From Chlamydiota bacterium (GTDB taxonomy: Bacteria; Actinomycetota; Thermoleophilia; Solirubrobacterales; Solirubrobacteraceae), in contig CAJCHW010000181.1 of the NCBI GenBank assembly GCA_903970125.1, positions 1 through 40,078 on the forward strand: a stretch of 40,078 nt of DNA. The letters run 5' to 3'. Position numbers and translations under genes: made by a program. Numbering within the stretch: the stretch's first letter is position 1; every line of letters starts with the position of its first letter. This document shows positions 33,251 to 39,817 of the stretch, in pieces. The notes under the pieces are model-generated. The model had not been told where the DNA came from. It did no database searches and was given only the letters and a program-made list of their open reading frames with translations.

Positions 33251-34331
33251 GCGTGACCTCCTCAGCCATGTGCGCCAGTTCGATCACGCTGTCGCCGAAC
33301 TGCGCCAGGTAGGGGTCGTCGGTGGCGCCAGCGAGCGCTCGCTTGTAGTTGCCCTCCATGAACACAACCGCCTTCCACAGAGCTAGGGTGACATACCAGC
33401 CAAGCGCCCGCATCGAGCGCCCTGAGCGCTGTTCGTAGCGCGCGATCAGCTCGGCGCGGGTGGGAAAGCCCTCGGCGCGTGTGACGCTGCCAAGGTGCTC
33501 GCGTAGGCCCTCCTTGGGGTCGCCACGCTCGGTCCACATCATGCACAGGTAGCCCAGATCGGCAAGCGGATCGCCGATCGTGGCCAGCTCCCAATCCAGG
33601 ATCGCCGCCAGGTGAGCGGGCGCCTGTGCGGCGAAGATGGTGTTGCCCAGCCGGTAGTCGCCATGGACGATCGTGGCAGGCCCAGACTGCGGTCGGTGCT
33701 CATCCAGCCAGCGCCCAACGCGCTCGACTGCGGGGATCTCGCGGGTCTTGTTGACCTCCCACAGGCCGCCGAAACGCCGCACCTGGCGTTCCAAATAGCC
33801 CGTGGGTTTGCCAAAGCCCTCCAGCCCTGCCGCCTGCCAGTCCACGGCGTGGACCTCCACGAGCGCATCGATCAGCTCCGAGCCGATGCGCGCACGTTCG
33901 CTCGGGAGATCCAACGCGGCGGGGACGCTGGCAACGATCACGTCGCCGGCGATGTACTCCATCAAGTAGAAGGGAGCGCCGATCACGCTCTCCTGGGGGC
34001 AAGTCGCGAGCACCTTTGGGACGCGTGCCTGGGTGGGCGCAAGCGCGCTCAGCAGGCGCGCCTCGCGCACGACATCGTGGGCGCTCGGTGGCAGAGGCGG
34101 TCGTGGTGGGCGCCGCAGCACCAGCTGCGAGGCGCCGGCACGTGTGATCGCGAAGGTGACGTTCGAGTGGCCCTCGCCGATAGGCGTCGCTTCAATTGGG
34201 CCGTGTCCCAGACCGTGGTCGTCGAGAAACGCCTCCAGGGGCTCGCGCACGATCAGCGGCGGCCTGCCACCGGGGGGCACGTCGGAACTCGTGGCGACGA
34301 TGTCGTCGGCGGCCAGTGGAGCAGCGGTCAT
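33234..34331 (-). CDS. APH-family small-molecule kinase, ACAD10/11-like
   Basis: The protein has 365 residues with an aminoglycoside-phosphotransferase fold. The catalytic loop is IVHGDYRLGN (His223, Asp225, Asn230) and the metal site ILDWELATIGDP (Asp246). The N-lobe reads QLVLRRPPRPPLPPSAHDV and FYLMEYIAGDV, hallmarks of the subgroup that includes the kinase domains of human ACAD10/ACAD11 and Pseudomonas LvaA. Those act on 4-hydroxyacyl-CoA, so antibiotic resistance is unlikely here. TAGCTT lies 6 nt before the ATG on the minus strand. It forms an overlapping pair with the HAD phosphatase gene downstream; no acyl-CoA dehydrogenase is adjacent. Confidence 0.88.
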   Translation of the reverse strand: MTAAPLAADDIVATSSDVPPGGRPPLIVREPLEAFLDDHGLGHGPIEATPIGEGHSNVTFAITRAGASQLVLRRPPRPPLPPSAHDVVREARLLSALAPTQARVPKVLATCPQESVIGAPFYLMEYIAGDVIVASVPAALDLPSERARIGSELIDALVEVHAVDWQAAGLEGFGKPTGYLERQVRRFGGLWEVNKTREIPAVERVGRWLDEHRPQSGPATIVHGDYRLGNTIFAAQAPAHLAAILDWELATIGDPLADLGYLCMMWTERGDPKEGLREHLGSVTRAEGFPTRAELIARYEQRSGRSMRALGWYVTLALWKAVVFMEGNYKRALAGATDDPYLAQFGDSVIELAHMAEEVTRGELD

Positions 34332-34337
34332 CCCGCA

Positions 34338-34343
34338 AAGCTA
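34338..34343 (-). promoter_or_regulatory. -10-like box of the APH-HAD operon
   Basis: The minus-strand hexamer TAGCTT ends 6 nt before the ATG at 34331. Confidence 0.35.
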
Positions 34344-34398
34344 TCGTTGCCGCGAGCTGGAGCGCAGGCGCAACTTTTGGCTTCGCATTCTGTGGGTA

Positions 34399-34420
34399 CC
34401 AGCGAACCTGCCAGCGAACC
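34399..34420 (+). repeat. Tandem 10-bp direct repeat upstream of the glycoside hydrolase gene
   Basis: CCAGCGAACC occurs at 34399-34408 and again at 34411-34420, a 12-bp period, directly 5' of the GGAG ribosome site. Tandem sites at about one helical turn are typical of cooperative regulator binding, but a chance duplication is possible. Confidence 0.4.
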
Positions 34421-34430
34421 CTGGAGATCG

Positions 34431-35867
34431 ATGAGAATCCCGCATATCCGAGCAGTCCTCTGTGTCCTTGCAAGCTGCGCGGCACTGCCCGCGCTCACGC
34501 TCGGCGCGGCGCCGGCCGCGGCATCCCCCGGCGAGGCGGTGTACTTCGATGCGGGCACGGCGCTGCTGGACGCAAAGACCCGTCCTGCCGCGGTCAAGCA
34601 GCTCCTGCATCTAGGGGTCAAGGCGATCCGTCTGGAGCTCGCATGGGCAGATGTGGCGCCGGACCCGAACTCAAGGTCAGCGCCTGCGTTTGAAGCCAGC
34701 AACCCGGCCGCCTATGACTGGGGCGAATACGACGCGGTCATGGCTGAAGCCCAGCGACTGGGCTGGCGGGTGCTTTTGACTGTCACCTCACCGGTACCGG
34801 AGTGGGCCACGTCGTCGCACAAGGACCACCTCACCCGGCCCGACGCTCAGTACTTCAAGGAATTCATGACCGCGGTCGGGCACCATTACGGCTCGGAGGT
34901 ATCGCTGTACGCGATCTGGAACGAGCCCAACCATCCGGCCTTTCTGCTGCCGCAGTTTCTGGCAAACCACCAGCCGGCCTCGCCGGCGATCTATCGCAAG
35001 CTCTTTCTGTCGGGCTACGCGGGTCTTCAAGCTGCAGGGATCTCGCACCCGAAAGTGCTCATGGGCGAAACCGCCCCCACTGGCAGCGACACCGGCAGCG
35101 GCCTGCACGATGTCGCGCCGCTGGCGTTTTTGCGCGGCGTGCTGTGCCTGAACTCCTCCTACCACAGGTCCGGCTCGTGCCCAATCCTGCCGGCGTCCGG
35201 GTACGCCCACCACGCCTACACCGAGGCCTCCGGGCCGTTCTACCAGCCCCCCAATCCCGACGACGTCACGATCGGCGTGCTTGGCCGGCTCGTGCGCGCG
35301 CTGAACCTTGCTGCCACTGCCCACGCGATCAAACCGGGGCTGCCGATTTACCTGACGGAGTTTGGCGTCCAAAGCAAGCCCAATCGCTACCTGGGCGTGT
35401 CGGCGGCGAAGCAGGCCGAGTACGTGGCCATCGCCGAAAAGATCGCCTGGTCGGATCGGCGCGTAGCGGCCTTCTCGCAGTACCTGCTGCGCGACGACCC
35501 CCTGGGTGGTCCGCCTGGATCGAGCGTCAACGGCGGCTACGTGGGCTTTCAGACGGGGCTTGAGTATGTGACGGGCAAGCCCAAGCCGCTTTATGACGCC
35601 TGGCCGGTCCCACTCGTGGTCACGAGCCTCGGCGCCGGGCGCGGGGTCTCGTTGTGGGGACTCATAAGACCCGCCGACGGCCCCACCTCGGCGACTGTAC
35701 TCGTGCAGGCCAAGGGCTCACACCACTGGCGCAAGCTGGCCACGGTGCACGCCGGCTTAAGCGGGTCCTGGTCGCTGCGCTCGAAGGTCCCCGGTGCGTG
35801 GTGGCGCGTGCGCTGGGTCAGCCCCAGCCACGTCGTCTACGAAGGCCCGCCGATTCCAGCGTCCTGA
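34431..35867 (+). CDS. Secreted glycoside hydrolase, clan GH-A type
   Basis: The protein has 478 residues from ATG 34431, with GGAG 4 nt upstream; the frame is open further upstream but is antisense to the kinase gene there. A signal peptide spans about residues 1-32 (AVLCVLASCAALPALTLGAAPAAA-S). The TIM-barrel has the acid/base Glu165 in YAIWNEPNHPAF and the nucleophile Glu310 in IYLTEFGVQS, the Glu pair of clan GH-A. An N-terminal AIRLELAWADVAPDP strand and a C-terminal domain of about 75 residues (beta-rich, GSHHWRKLATVHAGLSGSWSL) are present. The second domain resembles a small carbohydrate or surface-binding beta domain. Polysaccharide target unknown. Confidence 0.85.
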   Translation: MRIPHIRAVLCVLASCAALPALTLGAAPAAASPGEAVYFDAGTALLDAKTRPAAVKQLLHLGVKAIRLELAWADVAPDPNSRSAPAFEASNPAAYDWGEYDAVMAEAQRLGWRVLLTVTSPVPEWATSSHKDHLTRPDAQYFKEFMTAVGHHYGSEVSLYAIWNEPNHPAFLLPQFLANHQPASPAIYRKLFLSGYAGLQAAGISHPKVLMGETAPTGSDTGSGLHDVAPLAFLRGVLCLNSSYHRSGSCPILPASGYAHHAYTEASGPFYQPPNPDDVTIGVLGRLVRALNLAATAHAIKPGLPIYLTEFGVQSKPNRYLGVSAAKQAEYVAIAEKIAWSDRRVAAFSQYLLRDDPLGGPPGSSVNGGYVGFQTGLEYVTGKPKPLYDAWPVPLVVTSLGAGRGVSLWGLIRPADGPTSATVLVQAKGSHHWRKLATVHAGLSGSWSLRSKVPGAWWRVRWVSPSHVVYEGPPIPAS

Positions 35868-35877
35868 GGCGGCTGCC

Positions 35878-35883
35878 TAGCAT
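35878..35883 (+). promoter_or_regulatory. -10-like box of the Fpg/Nei gene
   Basis: TAGCAT ends 8 nt before the ATG at 35892. It favours ATG 35892, whose product starts MPELPEVE as required for catalysis, over the adjacent GTG 35889. Confidence 0.35.
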
Positions 35884-35891
35884 GGCCAGTG

Positions 35892-36737
35892 ATGCCCGAG
35901 CTACCGGAGGTGGAGATCACTGCGCGCCTGCTGGACGCGGCCTTGCGCGGCGCGACGATCACCCAGATATCCGCTCCCGGGCTGAACACGCTCAAGAGCT
36001 TTGATCCGCCTCTGAGCGCGCTCGAGGGTGCCCGGATCGAGGGCCTAAGCAGGCGTGGCAAGAACTTCATCGTCAGCACCGATCGAGACGTGGCGCTGGT
36101 GATGCACCTGATGTCAGCCGGTCGTCTGCAGCTCTACGACGCGCCTGCTTCAAGACGCGACCGCACCGCGCGGCTGTTGCTTGGACTCGTCGATGGGCGC
36201 GAGCTGCGACTGCGCGAGTTCGGCACAAAGCAGGCAGCGTGGGCAAAACTGCTGACCGTCGATGCGCTTGACAGCGACGAGGCGCTGGCCAAGCTTGGCC
36301 CCGAGGCCTGGCCGGACCCACCAGTCCTTTCAGAGGTGCTCGATGGTGCCCGTCCGCTGCATGCCATCCTGCGGGACCAGCGCGTGATCGCAGGCATCGG
36401 TCGTGCGTGGGTCGATGAGATTCTCTGGCACGCGCGGCTGTCGCCATTCAGGCGTGCCTGCGACCTTGGAACCGACGAGTTGAAGGCGCTACGTAAAGCG
36501 ATCGTGGAGACTCTGGGCGGGGCGCTTGAGCACTATGAGCGCGCGCTCTCGCTGCCGATCCCCGACAAGCTGCCGCTGCCCTTGCAGATCCATGCCCATC
36601 AGGGCGACCCCTGCCCGCGCTGTGGGCGGCGACTGGAGGCGGTGCACTTCGAGGACTACGTGATCGCGTACTGCCCCGACTGTCAGACGCAGGGAAAGCT
36701 GCTGAAGGACCGGCGGCTGTCACGGCTGCTGCGCTGA
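35892..36737 (+). CDS. Fpg/Nei-family DNA glycosylase
   Basis: It excises oxidised bases and cleaves the abasic strand. The protein has 281 residues. Pro2 (Schiff-base nucleophile) and Glu3 are in MPELPEVE, Lys57 is in RRGKNFIV, and Met74 is in MHLMSAGRL. The C-terminal zinc finger is CPRCGRRLEAVHFEDYVIAYCPDC, written here as Cys-x2-Cys-x16-Cys-x2-Cys from the CPRC and CPDC pairs. Two canonical Fpg features are altered: the DNA-contacting Arg five residues before the third Cys is Tyr, and the DPRRFG loop reads REFGTKQAAW. It may have a different lesion preference or be a divergent Nei-type paralogue, so no mutM symbol is given. Confidence 0.88.
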   Translation: MPELPEVEITARLLDAALRGATITQISAPGLNTLKSFDPPLSALEGARIEGLSRRGKNFIVSTDRDVALVMHLMSAGRLQLYDAPASRRDRTARLLLGLVDGRELRLREFGTKQAAWAKLLTVDALDSDEALAKLGPEAWPDPPVLSEVLDGARPLHAILRDQRVIAGIGRAWVDEILWHARLSPFRRACDLGTDELKALRKAIVETLGGALEHYERALSLPIPDKLPLPLQIHAHQGDPCPRCGRRLEAVHFEDYVIAYCPDCQTQGKLLKDRRLSRLLR

Positions 36738-36750
36738 CGCGGCTCTTGCA

Positions 36751-36764
36751 GGCCCTTTAGGGCC
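36751..36764. terminator. Short palindromic hairpin between the glycosylase and bcp genes
   Basis: GGCCCTTTAGGGCC is a perfect palindrome giving a GGCCC/GGGCC stem with a TTTA loop, 13 bp after the glycosylase stop. There is no T-run; it may be a weak terminator or a protein site. Confidence 0.3.
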
Positions 36765-36803
36765 GGCGACGCGACCGCTGCCGCAAGCTGATAGGAGTAC
36801 CGC

Positions 36804-37292
36804 ATGATTGAGGTCGGACAGGCCGCGCCGGACTTCCAGCTGCCGGACCAGGACGGTGAGACCGTCAAGCTGTCGGCGCTCCGCGGGCAGCCCGTGGTCG
36901 TCTACTTCTACCCCCGTGCCGACACCCCCGGATGCACGGTCCAGGCGTGTGGCGTGCGCGACCGCAGCGCCGACTACAGCGCCTATGACGCCGCTGTGCT
37001 CGGGATTTCGCCGGACCCCGTGGCGGACGTCAAGCGCTTCGCCGACAAGTTCTCGCTGAACTTCAAGCTGCTCGCCGACGCCGACCACGCGGTGGCGGAT
37101 CTCTATGGGGTGTGGGCCGAGAAGTCGATGTACGGCAGGAAGTTCTGGGGTAACCAGCGGGCGACCTTTGTGATCGATTCAGACGGGGTCGTGGCGCACG
37201 TGATTCCGAAGGTCACCCCGGCAACTCACGATGATCAAGTACTGGCAGCGTTGGGGCTATTATCCGACCGCTCTTCAGGCGGCCAGGGCTAG
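36804..37292 (+). CDS. bcp: Thioredoxin-dependent peroxiredoxin, Bcp/PrxQ type
   Basis: It reduces hydroperoxides. The protein has 162 residues from ATG 36804, preceded by AGGAG. The active site is YFYPRADTPGCTVQACGVRD with peroxidatic Cys44 and a resolving Cys49 five residues on, the one-helix PrxQ arrangement. Asp-Thr-Pro-Gly and the later Arg in GNQRATFVID complete the catalytic set. It is followed 58 bp downstream by the hyperacidic small gene, which has its own strong ribosome site and could share the transcript. Confidence 0.93.
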   Translation: MIEVGQAAPDFQLPDQDGETVKLSALRGQPVVVYFYPRADTPGCTVQACGVRDRSADYSAYDAAVLGISPDPVADVKRFADKFSLNFKLLADADHAVADLYGVWAEKSMYGRKFWGNQRATFVIDSDGVVAHVIPKVTPATHDDQVLAALGLLSDRSSGGQG

Positions 37293-37350
37293 GCGGCAGT
37301 CCAAGCTCTGGGCCGGTAACAGCCAGATCACGGCACAGAAAGGAGTCTCC

Positions 37351-37506
37351 ATGTACCCAAGCGCGCACGTAGAGGATCCCGAGCAGGACCTGGAGGAGGA
37401 GGGCTGGGACGACGCCGAGGACGACGACGACGAGCTGTCGGACGTCGATGACGACGACCTCGACCTCGACGACTACGACGACCTCGACGAGGACGCCGAC
37501 CTTTAG
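37351..37506 (+). CDS. 51-residue hyperacidic protein
   Basis: From ATG 37351 (AAAGGAG 7 nt upstream) the product has 51 residues, of which 29 are Asp or Glu (21 Asp, 8 Glu); there is no Lys or Arg and a single His. Runs include WDDAEDDDDE and VDDDDLDLDDYDD. Such a chain would be disordered and could bind divalent cations or basic partners. The longer frame starting at 37231 overlaps the bcp gene and is rejected because of the ribosome site. No family is recognised. The strong ribosome site argues that it is expressed. Confidence 0.65.
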   Translation: MYPSAHVEDPEQDLEEEGWDDAEDDDDELSDVDDDDLDLDDYDDLDEDADL

Positions 37507-37549
37507 CGATCAGCTTTACTGCGCTTGCGGCGAAGGGGGGCCGGCGCCG

Positions 37550-37555
37550 TAGGCT
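37550..37555 (+). promoter_or_regulatory. -10-like box of the flippase-like gene
   Basis: TAGGCT ends 9 nt before the ATG at 37565; it is the same hexamer and spacing as at metF. Confidence 0.4.
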
Positions 37556-37564
37556 TCAGTCGCA

Positions 37565-38578
37565 ATGACCGCCTCGGCCCCCAAGCCCTTGGGCTCTGCA
37601 TCGATCGGCCACAGCCTCTCGACGTTCTTCAACGCTGTCGGGCAGTTCTTCTCCGATCTGGCCGCGGTGCACTGGGGGCTTCTGTTCTTGGGCCTCGCCT
37701 GTTTTGGCTTGAACCTGGCGCTGCGCTCGCGCGCGTTCTTCAACACGCTGCACGCCGCCTACCCCGCGGTGAGCTTTCAGTGGCGCCGCATTTGGGGGGC
37801 CTACGCTGCGGCAGTCGGTTTCAACAACGTCGTGCCCGCGCGCGGTGGCGACGTGATCAAGCTCTTCTTGACGCGCAGCTCGATCCCGACGTCGAGCTAT
37901 CCCACGGTGGCATCGGCGTTCTTCGTCGAGTCGATCTTCGACGCCTGCGTCGGCGTCTTCGTGCTCGCTTTCGCGTTCACCCAGGGCGTGTTTCCCAAGC
38001 CCCCGGACTTCTCCAAGCTGAGTTCCTTCGACATCTCCTATCTCGCCGAACATTTTCACCTGACGATCTTTTTGATCACGCTGCTGGTGATCCTGGCCGT
38101 GGGCCTTTTCGCGGTGCTCTCAGTGCGCGTCCAGGCCTTCTGGGTGCACGTGCGCCAGGGGTTCACGATCCTGACCAATCGCAGGCGCTACCTGCGCCAT
38201 GTGGTGCTGTGGCAGGTGCTCGGCTGGGTAGCGCGTTTCAGCGCGTTCTGGTTCTTGCTGGAAGCGTTTCGCGTCGGCGGCTCTGTGCGCAACGTGCTCT
38301 TGGTCTTTGCCGTCGGGCAGGTGTCCGGCGCGATCCCGTTGATTCCGGGCGGCGCCGGCGTTCAGCAGGCGCTGTTGGTCAAGGTCTTTGCCACCAGCGC
38401 CAGCACGGCCACGGTTGCCGCATACTCCGTGGGCCAGCAGATCGCGATCGCGGCTTTCACGTTTCTGTGCGGCCTGGGGGCCGTCGTCTTCATCTTCCGC
38501 TTCCGCTCCTTCAAGGAGGTGGTCGCCGCCGGGCGTGCCTCGCGCGCCGCCGAGCGCGCCGGTCAGCGGGCCTACTGA
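37565..38578 (+). CDS. Flippase-like integral membrane protein (LPG_synthase_TM/YbhN family)
   Basis: The protein has 337 residues with about eight membrane helices. Family motifs are VGFNNVVPARGGDVIKLFL after the second helix and IPLIPGGAGVQQALLV near the sixth; these match the transmembrane half of lysylphosphatidylglycerol synthase and AglD/YbhN-like proteins. No soluble aminoacyl-transferase domain is attached, so lipid flipping or export of a polyprenyl-linked glycan is more likely than lysyl-lipid synthesis. It ends one base before the convergent small gene. A link to the GT39-type enzyme elsewhere in the window is possible but unproven. Confidence 0.85.
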   Translation: MTASAPKPLGSASIGHSLSTFFNAVGQFFSDLAAVHWGLLFLGLACFGLNLALRSRAFFNTLHAAYPAVSFQWRRIWGAYAAAVGFNNVVPARGGDVIKLFLTRSSIPTSSYPTVASAFFVESIFDACVGVFVLAFAFTQGVFPKPPDFSKLSSFDISYLAEHFHLTIFLITLLVILAVGLFAVLSVRVQAFWVHVRQGFTILTNRRRYLRHVVLWQVLGWVARFSAFWFLLEAFRVGGSVRNVLLVFAVGQVSGAIPLIPGGAGVQQALLVKVFATSASTATVAAYSVGQQIAIAAFTFLCGLGAVVFIFRFRSFKEVVAAGRASRAAERAGQRAY

Positions 38579-38579
38579 G

Positions 38580-38852
38580 TTATTGCAGCCCTTCGCGCGC
38601 CTCGCGCACAAGCGCCACGGCCTCGGGGAAGATGCGGGCGATGACGCTGCGGATCTGCTCGGCCTGAGCGTCCGGGTTGCCCTGGACGTTGACGCGGTTG
38701 ACAGCGGCCACGGTCATGTCGACGGCAAGCTTGATCGCATTGTCCGCCCAGGCCAGGCGCTGCTGGCCGTGCAACTGTTCTGCGAACTCCGCCAGCCGCC
38801 GTTGCAGCTCCTCCGGGTCGCCAAACAGATCGCCAAGCCCGCCCTGTTCCAT
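38580..38852 (-). CDS. Small alpha-helical protein of unknown function
   Basis: The protein has 90 residues from the ATG complementary to 38850-38852; the longer frame overlaps the divergent promoter. The sequence is almost entirely helical and charged (DPEELQRRLAEFAEQLHGQQRLAWADNAIKLA, DAQAEQIRSVIARIFPEAVALVREA). There is no signal peptide, Cys or recognised motif. TACGAT lies 6 nt before the ATG on the minus strand, supporting this start. It is convergent with the flippase-like gene. Confidence 0.6.
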   Translation of the reverse strand: MEQGGLGDLFGDPEELQRRLAEFAEQLHGQQRLAWADNAIKLAVDMTVAAVNRVNVQGNPDAQAEQIRSVIARIFPEAVALVREAREGLQ

Positions 38853-38858
38853 GGGCTC

Positions 38859-38864
38859 ATCGTA
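38859..38864 (-). promoter_or_regulatory. -10-like box of the small helical protein gene
   Basis: The minus-strand hexamer TACGAT ends 6 nt before the ATG at 38852. It is paired with the divergent box at 38908-38913. Confidence 0.35.
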
Positions 38865-38907
38865 GCGCCCGCAGCATGGGTCGATATCGCTCGCTGGATT
38901 GAGCCCA

Positions 38908-38913
38908 TAGACT
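38908..38913 (+). promoter_or_regulatory. -10-like box of the right-hand membrane protein gene
   Basis: TAGACT ends 9 nt before the ATG at 38923. It favours that start over the second ATG at 38944. Confidence 0.4.
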
Positions 38914-38922
38914 GCGCTGTTC

Positions 38923-39816
38923 ATGTCACGCGACGGCGACACCATGAGGCTCATCGAGCGCGAGCAGAAATGGCGCGACAAGCTCGGAGTGCCGACGGCA
39001 GCAGGCGGCGTTCTCTACCTGCTCGGGGGCGTCACGATCTTCGGCGCCGTTGCGGGGCGCCCCGTGGTTGGTGTGCTGCAGGCGCTGCAGCCCGCACTCG
39101 ACGGCAAGGCGTCAACGCCTGTGTCGCCGCGCACAGCGGGCGTGCGCTACCTCTCCCACCACGGGCTGTCCTTCATCGTCGGCAGCCTGCTGCAGGCGGT
39201 CGGCCTGGCGGTGCTCACGATCACGCTGATCTTTTTGATCAACGCCACGCGCGCGCGCGTCCCCGGGGTACTGCGCGTAGCCCGCGTGTTGGTGCCTGTG
39301 GGCGGCGCGGGCGCAGCGCTGCTGGCGATCGTACACGCGGTCGTCGAAGAGATTCACACGCACGATTTCATCGCCGGCCACAACCACACGACCAAGGCGA
39401 TCGAAAACACGATCACCTACGGCGCGGTCAACGTCACGATCGCGATCCTCGAGCTCTTCACGCTGCTCGCGCTCGTGGTCGGGATGGTGCTGACAGTGCT
39501 TGCGGTTGCGCGAGCCGGCCTGATTCCACGGTGGATGCGCATCGTCGGCATCGTCGCCGCTGTGATCTTTTTGCCGATCTTCGCGGCCTCATATGAGCTC
39601 GACGTCGTGCCCGCGGCCTTCATGGCCTTCGTGGGCATCCTGATCATGGGCAAGCTGCCTGGCGGCGATCCACCCGCGTGGGCGGCGGGCGAAGCGGTTC
39701 CCTGGCCCACCACAGGCGGCCTGATGAGTGCCGGTGCCGGGGCTGGTGCCGAAGGCAACGGTGTCGTGGAGGGCTCGGGGCGCGGTTCCAAGCGCAAGCG
39801 CGCCGGACGACGCTGA
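38923..39816 (+). CDS. Multi-pass membrane protein of unknown function
   Basis: The protein has 297 residues. About six hydrophobic helices are seen, for example near AAGGVLYLLGGVTIFGAVAG, LSFIVGSLLQAVGLAVLTIT, VPVGGAGAALLAIVHAVVEE, LELFTLLALVVGMVLTVLAV and IVGIVAAVIFLPIFAASY. A His-rich loop (EEIHTHDFIAGHNHTTKAIEN) lies between helices three and four. The C-terminal 45 residues are Gly/Ala-rich and end in a basic cluster (KRKRAGRR), likely cytosolic. The general plan recalls DUF4386-type proteins but I cannot confirm a family. It is convergent with thyX, one base apart. Confidence 0.65.
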   Translation: MSRDGDTMRLIEREQKWRDKLGVPTAAGGVLYLLGGVTIFGAVAGRPVVGVLQALQPALDGKASTPVSPRTAGVRYLSHHGLSFIVGSLLQAVGLAVLTITLIFLINATRARVPGVLRVARVLVPVGGAGAALLAIVHAVVEEIHTHDFIAGHNHTTKAIENTITYGAVNVTIAILELFTLLALVVGMVLTVLAVARAGLIPRWMRIVGIVAAVIFLPIFAASYELDVVPAAFMAFVGILIMGKLPGGDPPAWAAGEAVPWPTTGGLMSAGAGAGAEGNGVVEGSGRGSKRKRAGRR

Positions 39817-39817
39817 C

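Noticed and set aside
33234-34331. Aminoglycoside-resistance phosphotransferase
   Set aside because: The VLRRPP N-lobe and operon with a HAD phosphatase match the ACAD10/11-LvaA kinase subgroup rather than antibiotic kinases.
33612-34430. Long N-terminal extension of the glycoside hydrolase
   Set aside because: The 273 extra codons are antisense to the APH gene; a signal peptide and ribosome site start at 34431.
37565-38578. Lysylphosphatidylglycerol synthase (MprF)
   Set aside because: Only the transmembrane flippase-like half is present; the aminoacyl-transferase domain is absent.
37525-38667. 380-codon open frame on the + strand
   Set aside because: It is an out-of-frame reading of the flippase-like gene, Arg-rich without membrane helices.
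38388-39596. 402-codon open frame crossing several genes on the + strand
   Set aside because: It runs through the flippase-like gene end, the antisense of the small helical gene and an alternative frame of the membrane protein. No coherent protein character.
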